Positions 58,586 to 64,000 of a stretch of 64,000 bases of DNA are shown here, piece after piece; position 1 is the first letter of the stretch, and every line of letters starts with the position of its first letter. The position numbers and the translations under genes are program-made. Where the stretch lies: positions 2,656,946-2,720,945 of the forward strand of contig CAJFCJ010000006.1 in assembly GCA_904063045.1 (NCBI GenBank), given 5' to 3'. Source of the DNA: Dimorphilus gyrociliatus. Its lineage: Eukaryota > Annelida > Polychaeta > Dinophilidae. The notes under the pieces are model-generated. The model saw only the letters and a list, made by a program, of their open reading frames with translations. It did not search any database and was not told the DNA's origin.

Positions 58586-59539
58586 ATGAGCCCTTCCAAT
58601 ACTACTCAAACAACAAGTAATATAGAAGAAATGGCATTTCCATTAACCGTAGCAATTCTATTATTCTTATTTGGTTTACTTGGAAATTTAATTGTTATCA
58701 GTACAATTCTAATATCTAAGCACTTGAAACTTATTAATCAAGGTCTTATAGTTAGTTTGTCACTAGCGGATACAATGTTTCTAACACTTGCCTTTCCGTT
58801 AATAGTGGTGGCAATTATTCACAAGAAATGGATTTTTACCTATGAAGTTTGTGTATTCGAAGGATTTGTAACTGTGACAGTTTGTCAAATTTCGGTTTGC
58901 AATTTAACAGCAATTTCAATAAATAGATACATAAACATATGTCATTTGACTCTGTATAAAAGAATATTTAGTGAAAGGTATATTTTTCTGTTGGCTCTGT
59001 TAGCTTGGCTCTGTGGAGTTATTCCATCAGGGTTAGGACTATTAATGAACTATGCAAGAATAGCATATAGTCCAAAATTGGATTCGTGCGTCTACGAATG
59101 GACATATAGCATGAATTTTAATATTATCCTAGCAATCTTCTTTACACTTCAATTTATAATAATTGTTTTTTGCTATACAAGAATCTACTATACGTTTATT
59201 TCAAGTAAAAGAAGAATACATGGACTGAATCAGCAAAGAAATAGCCAAAGTAAAAGAAAGGAAGATAAAAGGCTTATTTTACAATTGTTTATTGTTTTCA
59301 TAGCATATTTGGCTTGTTGGTATCCTTATTTAACATTGGCCCTTTTTATAGATCCATATCATACATATCCAAGATACGTTTATGATATAACAGCTAATTT
59401 TATAGTTTTAAATTCAGTAGTAAATCCACCAATCTATTTCTTTTTTAATAAAGTTTTAAGGAAAGAAGCTTTAAAATTTTGGTCATTCGGATATTGGAAA
59501 GATACAAGTTCAATTTCTAATCAATTAACAATTGACTAA
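58586..59539 (+). CDS. Class A GPCR, melatonin receptor-like (paralogue 1)
   Basis: An intronless gene of 317 residues with seven hydrophobic helices. The N-terminus has NTT sites for N-glycosylation. Helix 1 carries GLLGNLIV, helix 2 SLSLADT, the helix 3 end SINRYINICH, helix 6 CWYPY and helix 7 NPPIYFFF. The NRY in place of DRY, followed by ICH-x4-Y, matches melatonin receptors (AINRYCYICHSLKY), so this family is the closest I can name. Helix 7 has NPPIY instead of the melatonin NAIIY, so the ligand may be different. Cysteines of helix 3 and the second loop are present. The coding start is taken at the ATG at 58586, since the open frame upstream lacks an ATG. A paralogue follows 620 bases downstream on the same strand. 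Confidence 0.75.
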   Translation: MSPSNTTQTTSNIEEMAFPLTVAILLFLFGLLGNLIVISTILISKHLKLINQGLIVSLSLADTMFLTLAFPLIVVAIIHKKWIFTYEVCVFEGFVTVTVCQISVCNLTAISINRYINICHLTLYKRIFSERYIFLLALLAWLCGVIPSGLGLLMNYARIAYSPKLDSCVYEWTYSMNFNIILAIFFTLQFIIIVFCYTRIYYTFISSKRRIHGLNQQRNSQSKRKEDKRLILQLFIVFIAYLACWYPYLTLALFIDPYHTYPRYVYDITANFIVLNSVVNPPIYFFFNKVLRKEALKFWSFGYWKDTSSISNQLTID

Positions 59540-60156
59540 TTTATTATTTATTATGTATTATGTTATTACGTATTTGTTTAATATAAATATATTCAGTTGC
59601 CTAGTATCAGAGTTTTACGTGACAAACACTTATTTTCTAAGATTTGAGAGGAAAATAGCAAACTGTCGTTTAATAAAGTGTTTTAATGTGCTTTTAACAT
59701 TTCCTTTCATTTTGTTGGTGGGATAACGTAAAGCACTTAAAAATAAATTTAATGTGTATGTTGGAGATTTATAGTTGTTTGTCCCAGTTTCTTTTCCTTT
59801 TTTTCAGTTTTCACCATATTACAAGCATAATCAATTTTCCTCTTAGTCCTTAATGTGAACACAAGTTTTTAAATAAGTTATTGATGCATACTCTCAGTAC
59901 ATTGAAAGGTTTAAATTACATGCTTATTAGAGCCGTCGATTATCTTGTACGAGAACCGAAATATAATAGATAGTAAGATGAAATAATTATTCTGATCATA
60001 AGCAAATTGGAAAGATATAGATGGCACTCTTCTGAAATTTCTATCACTCATTCTTTCATATTAAGAGAAGAAGAAAGAGATATATTTGCAAGTTTGTGTT
60101 TATTCTTCATTTGTGTTTTTTTTTTGCTTTTCTTTCTAAAAGAATAATAAGAGAGA
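59540..60156. other. Spacer between tandem GPCR genes
   Basis: AT-rich; a 64-codon frame at 59532 overlaps the preceding stop and is not a gene. Confidence 0.5.
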
Positions 60157-61158
60157 ATGAGCAATCTTTCCAATATAACAAAAACTCTTACTAATACAAA
60201 GGAACCTCCTCCATCAACTCTGGAATTGGTTATTATTCTTATTGTAGTTGTGATTCTATTAACATTTGGTTTAGTTGGAAATTTAAGTGTAATATGTACA
60301 ATCCTAATTTCGAAGAAATTGAAATTCATTCAACAAGGACTGATAATAAGCCTATCTATGGCAGATTTTATATTTTTAACATTGGGTTTCCCTATCATTA
60401 TTGTGAATGTTGTAAAAAATGAATGGATATTTTCTCATGGACTGTGCGTTTTTCAAGGTCTCGTAGTAACTACCACTACTTTAGTATCAGTTGGAAATCT
60501 TACAATAATATCTATAAACAGGTATATGAGTATATGTCAAATACCTTTATATAAAAGATTATTTACTTCAAAGTTTATATTAATTCTGTCAATTGTTGCC
60601 TGGTTGTACGGTATTATTCCTCCTTGTTTTTCAACACTTTTTGGTTGGACTACCATCAAATTTGAAACAAGTTTAGATAGTTGCGTTTATAATTTCGATT
60701 ATAATATCATTTTTAATATATCGTTATCGGTCTTCTATGGTCTACCTTTGTTTGTCATAATTTATTGCTATGTTATGATTTATCGAACAGTTTGGAATAG
60801 TAAGAAAAAAGTAGGTTTAATTGTTCAAACTGGAAACGGAAATGGGGGTGGTACTCAGGCGAAGAAACTTAAAAAGGAGGAGTTGCGATTGGCCCTTCAG
60901 CTATTTATAGTTTTCATTTCGTTTATTCTTTGCTGGTATCCCCTTTTGATAGTTGTCCTCTTCATTGACAATAAAATGGAATTACCTAGAATAGTTTACG
61001 ATATTACTGGAAATCTCATTGTACTTAACGCTGTCATTAATCCACCAATCTATTTCTTCTTTAATTCAACACTTCGAAAAGAACTGATCAGACTTATCAT
61101 CTGTAAGAAACCATCAGCTACTCAAATAACAGAAATATCATTAACTGGTACTGGCTAA
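60157..61158 (+). CDS. Class A GPCR, melatonin receptor-like (paralogue 2)
   Basis: An intronless gene of 333 residues, clearly related to the gene upstream. Shared blocks include GLVGNLSVICTILIS, QGLIISLSMADF, SINRYMSIC, CWYPLLIVVLFID and NPPIYFFF. Both have NRY at the end of helix 3 and NPPIY in helix 7. Third-loop length and charge differ: this copy has a Gly-rich insert (GNGNGGG), so G-protein choice may be different. NLSNIT and NIT sites at the N-terminus are possible N-glycosylation sites. The pair is most easily explained by tandem duplication of an intronless receptor. Confidence 0.77.
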   Translation: MSNLSNITKTLTNTKEPPPSTLELVIILIVVVILLTFGLVGNLSVICTILISKKLKFIQQGLIISLSMADFIFLTLGFPIIIVNVVKNEWIFSHGLCVFQGLVVTTTTLVSVGNLTIISINRYMSICQIPLYKRLFTSKFILILSIVAWLYGIIPPCFSTLFGWTTIKFETSLDSCVYNFDYNIIFNISLSVFYGLPLFVIIYCYVMIYRTVWNSKKKVGLIVQTGNGNGGGTQAKKLKKEELRLALQLFIVFISFILCWYPLLIVVLFIDNKMELPRIVYDITGNLIVLNAVINPPIYFFFNSTLRKELIRLIICKKPSATQITEISLTGTG

Positions 61159-62097
61159 AAAAATGAATTAGTTTGAAAAAGACAACCACTTTGAACATAA
61201 TAACATAGAGCACAAATAAGAGACAATAGATAGCAATATTGTCCATAATAGAGGTGTGACAAAATGATGGAAAATGGCTTTAATAATAGTAATCTATACT
61301 GTTACTAACAAATTCTTGTGTTATTTTTTGTTTCTTTTTAAATCACTAACGGCGTCTCTGTTTCGTTATAAAAATAGAATGTCAATAGTTGTCTATTCTT
61401 CGTGCCAGAGTGACGCTGATTACAGGAAAAATGAAAATTGTTAAATATATCTGATGATGTCAAACGATCTTTTTCCCTTTCAGTTAAACAATCAGTTTTA
61501 ATCTATATATGAATATTAAAGAAGTTAATAATATAACAAAGTAGTGTTATATCTATAATATCATTAACGATTAACAATCGAAGGAAGATTCAATTTTTGA
61601 TCTTTGAATTATTTTTAAAAGGTCAAACATACGATGTGCCTACATGACACATTCCGTATTCTTTTATCCCTTAGGCTATCTATTAAAATCTCTAAAATAA
61701 ATAGCTTTATCTTATGAACAAGTTGAACGCTAAAACACAGCTTCATATAAAATACGCTATGAATTTGGTTTCATTGTTATTAGTTAATAATTACGATATA
61801 ATACGATAAAACCTATTGAAGATTCTTAATGGATTATCGATTATTATCTTTATGTTATCTTGTTTGAATTGATTTGTCAAACTGACTAAGCATTAATTCT
61901 GTTTAAATTTAGCGTATTAATATATTATCTTATCTTAAATGTAGTATATAACAATTGAGTTTTAGTAAGCAAAAGTAGTTTGTGCAAAAGTAGTTTGCGC
62001 AAAAATTTTTCACATTTTTTCAATTTTCCTCAGCGAATGAGCTAAATATAGATTTTTCTTCTTAATTCATTTAGAAAGATAAAAAAGAAAGGAAAAA
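61159..62097. other. Spacer before the ZIP transporter gene
   Basis: About 940 bases with no coding signal. A short near-repeat GTAGTTTG(T/C)GCAAAA occurs twice in a row at about 61975-62005. Confidence 0.5.
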
Positions 62098-63117
62098 ATG
62101 AAACTGTGGCATGCTAAGGTTATAGCGCTTTTTGTTATTTGCACAACACAAGCGATATTCGTTCATTTGCCTATTAAAATTGCTCCATATTTTTATAAAA
62201 AGGGGCAAAAAGGACAAAAGCTTATTCAATTTTTTCAATGTTTTGCCGGAGGTATTTTCTTTGGAATTTATTTGCTTCATATGGCGCCAGAAGTTAGAGA
62301 ACTGTTGGAAGAACAACTTCTAGACAAGCATAATATTGATTATCCTATTCCGGAAGTAATTATGGGAGGTGGTTTCTTTTTTGTCCTGTTCTTAGAAAAG
62401 TTTGTTCATGTTATATATTTTCGGTCGCAAAAGAACAAACAGGTATCGTCGATTGAACAGAGTCAGCAGGATGTTGAAAAGGAACCAAACGGAAGCATGG
62501 TAATGACGACTCACGGTCAAGAAAATCATACAGATGTTACTCACGATCATACTCATGCAGTTCAACCAGCTCATTCTCATGTACACTTCAGATCGATTCT
62601 TTTCCTTTTGGCTTTATCTCTTCATTGCGTTTTTGAAGGTATTGCAGTTGGTCTTAAGAAGACTGAAAAAGGAGTATGGACTATGATGGCAGCCATTTGC
62701 GCTCATGAAATTGTCGTCTCTTTTTGTCTTGGTTTAAATCTCTATAAAACCTATAAAGATAACATAAAAAGATTTGTCCTGTGTGGTATAATCTATTCTA
62801 TAGATTCACCAATTGGAGTTGCAATTGGTACCATTATCACAAGCACTGGCGGAAATCCAGATAAAGTTGATCTAATTAACGGAATTCTTCAGGGTATCGC
62901 AGCTGGAACTTTTATCTATGTTACATTTTTCGAAATCCTATACGGAAACCTCAATCACGATACACCGTTAGTTATGCTACTAGCAATGCTTGTCGGTTTT
63001 GGAGTTATGTGCGGATTAAAAGCAATTCCAGAAGGTGACGAGCCCGACACACCTGCAAATGCAACTGTAAAAGCTCTTTTCAATATGGACAACTCACTTT
63101 ACAAATTACAATTATAG
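62098..63117 (+). CDS. SLC39A1-like: ZIP (SLC39A1/2/3-type) metal-ion transporter
   Basis: An intronless gene of 339 residues (ZIP1-3 are about 310-325). ZIP proteins import zinc or iron into the cytosol. The signature helix 4 is ALSLHCVFEGIAVGL with the H176-x3-E180 metal pair, and helix 5 is AAICAHEIVVSFCLGL with H203-E204. A cytoplasmic loop carries a histidine-rich stretch (HDHTHAVQPAHSHVH, near residue 150), the usual zinc-sensing variable loop. Eight membrane helices are predicted. It starts at the ATG at 62098 (GGAAAAAATG). A polyadenylation signal AATAAA lies at 63243-63248. The HCVFEGIAVG wording places it in the ZIP I/II subfamily (SLC39A1/2/3), not the LIV-1 group. Confidence 0.92.
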   Translation: MKLWHAKVIALFVICTTQAIFVHLPIKIAPYFYKKGQKGQKLIQFFQCFAGGIFFGIYLLHMAPEVRELLEEQLLDKHNIDYPIPEVIMGGGFFFVLFLEKFVHVIYFRSQKNKQVSSIEQSQQDVEKEPNGSMVMTTHGQENHTDVTHDHTHAVQPAHSHVHFRSILFLLALSLHCVFEGIAVGLKKTEKGVWTMMAAICAHEIVVSFCLGLNLYKTYKDNIKRFVLCGIIYSIDSPIGVAIGTIITSTGGNPDKVDLINGILQGIAAGTFIYVTFFEILYGNLNHDTPLVMLLAMLVGFGVMCGLKAIPEGDEPDTPANATVKALFNMDNSLYKLQL

Positions 63118-63352
63118 TTTTCTTTTTTTTTTTTAAAAAGAAAAAGAATAATTCTAATTCTCTATTAATTATTTAGGTCAATTTTGTAAATATTTTACTA
63201 TATTTATTTATATATAACTGTTATTTTTAAATGCATTAGTTTAATAAAACAAAAGTAGTTATTTAAATAAATTTTTCACACGACTTTACGTAAAGAATTC
63301 AAAGCTGAAACTCTTTTAAAATATCAACTGTTAACGTTAATGTAGTACTGAA
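63118..63352. other. 3' UTR and short spacer
   Basis: 235 bases; contains the AATAAA signal of the ZIP gene (63243-63248). Confidence 0.5.
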
Positions 63353-64000
63353 ATGAATAATACTACATTTCTTAATCAAATTTTTAAGAATAATATAACT
63401 AATTCCAGTTCTGTAGGTCAGAATGATAATAGGGATTATGGATTAGATCATTTTTTCATAATACTATGTCTTCTTCCGATATCTGCATGCGTTAAACAGA
63501 TTATGGAGAAATTAATTATACCTTATACATTAATACTATTTATTGGCGGAGTGCTTATTTATCAATTCCTGAAAAACAATAATGAATTCCAAGATAGATT
63601 AGTATGGATTAGAGAAACACAATGCGATTTTCTAGGTTATATTCTTGTTCCTCCAATAGTTTGTATTAGTATTTTAAATATGAATAATCTTGATGGATTT
63701 AAGACAAAATACCAAATTATAACTCTGGGGGTGATAGGCTATTTTGCAACGTCGTTTATTGGTGGATTATTCGCAACGTATATGCTCAATTATACTTGGA
63801 CTGTTAAGGATGGGATTGTTTTTGGTTCGATAATATCGGTCATTGACCCTGCAAGTATAAATGATTCTCTAAAGAGAAACAATATCATGAGAAAGCATAC
63901 TATTCATATCTTAAATGGTGAAGTGTCCTTTCAGAATATAATTTGCTTGGTTTTATTTATTACCAATAATACGTTATCTCATAATCCAATCCATACCAGA
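63353..64000 (+). CDS. Sodium/proton exchanger (SLC9/CPA1-like), 5' part only
   Basis: The open frame runs from the ATG at 63353 off the end of the window (216 codons so far, no intron seen). Several hydrophobic helices lie in the fragment. The phrases VPPIV-x-IS-x-L, GSIISVIDPASIND and LNGEVSFQN match the CPA1/NHE core (GALISATDPV... and GES..ND). The spacing and the LNGE wording are nearest to the sperm-type SLC9C exchangers. The residue pair that is Asn-Asp in bacterial and many animal NHEs is Gln-Asn here, so ion coupling may be altered. The rest of the gene, including any regulatory domains, lies beyond the window. Confidence 0.7.
   Translation, partial: MNNTTFLNQIFKNNITNSSSVGQNDNRDYGLDHFFIILCLLPISACVKQIMEKLIIPYTLILFIGGVLIYQFLKNNNEFQDRLVWIRETQCDFLGYILVPPIVCISILNMNNLDGFKTKYQIITLGVIGYFATSFIGGLFATYMLNYTWTVKDGIVFGSIISVIDPASINDSLKRNNIMRKHTIHILNGEVSFQNIICLVLFITNNTLSHNPIHTR

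Noticed and set aside
1..64000. CRISPR arrays, bacterial operons, tRNA and rRNA genes
   Set aside because: No regularly spaced repeats, no bacterial gene features and no convincing tRNA or rRNA sequence were seen by eye; the window is eukaryotic. A tRNAscan run would be needed to exclude a tRNA completely.

Overview
This is animal nuclear DNA. It has single-copy metazoan genes, spliceosomal introns that are mostly 45-100 bases long, about 70% A+T between genes, and roughly 25 genes in 64 kb. The small introns, short spacers and several head-to-head gene pairs point to a compact invertebrate genome. A small annelid such as Dimorphilus, or another miniaturised spiralian, would fit, but the species is an inference and I cannot prove it. 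I rebuilt the exons by hand from splice sites and checked reading-frame phase at every junction. All coding spans given here run from start codon to stop codon and include introns.

Layout. 0-16 kb holds housekeeping and signalling genes: a 2H phosphoesterase-like protein, a METTL7-type methyltransferase (minus), ferredoxin reductase FDXR, two tandem G-protein gamma subunits, an RCBTB1/2-type RCC1-BTB protein, the annealing helicase SMARCAL1, the zinc-ribbon protein ZNRD2 (minus) and a DAZAP1-like two-RRM protein. 16-26 kb is the accessory part. It has three paralogous secreted or membrane-anchored cysteine-rich genes that I do not recognise, then an orphan 358-residue protein, separated by long AT-rich spacers and simple repeats. 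27-28 kb carries a dead mariner transposase. 28-43 kb holds the glycogen debranching enzyme AGL (minus), PEX19, an XK-related-like membrane protein (minus), the clathrin adaptor AP-1 mu (minus), an ADAM17-like protease and a small orphan coiled-coil gene. 44-54 kb holds MEAF6 (minus), CFAP418, the SRP72 subunit of the signal recognition particle (minus) and the spliceosomal helicase DHX16. 54-64 kb holds a MADF/BESS regulator, an arylsulfatase A-like enzyme, two tandem melatonin-receptor-like GPCRs, a ZIP metal transporter and the start of a sodium/proton exchanger cut by the window edge.

Most genes are unrelated neighbours, with no sign of a shared pathway. The real local relations are tandem duplicates (G gamma, GPCR, the cysteine-rich family) and divergent pairs with short shared upstream regions: METTL7/FDXR, ZNRD2/DAZAP1, AGL/PEX19, AP1M/ADAM17, MEAF6/CFAP418 and SRP72/DHX16.

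The best candidate for something undescribed is the 16.4-22.1 kb cluster. Its three genes share the cysteine frame C-x6-C-x7-C-x4-C-x7-C, use only phase-1 introns, and two of them share a 141-base exon. One is a two-domain membrane protein, one is a single-domain membrane protein, and one appears to be soluble.
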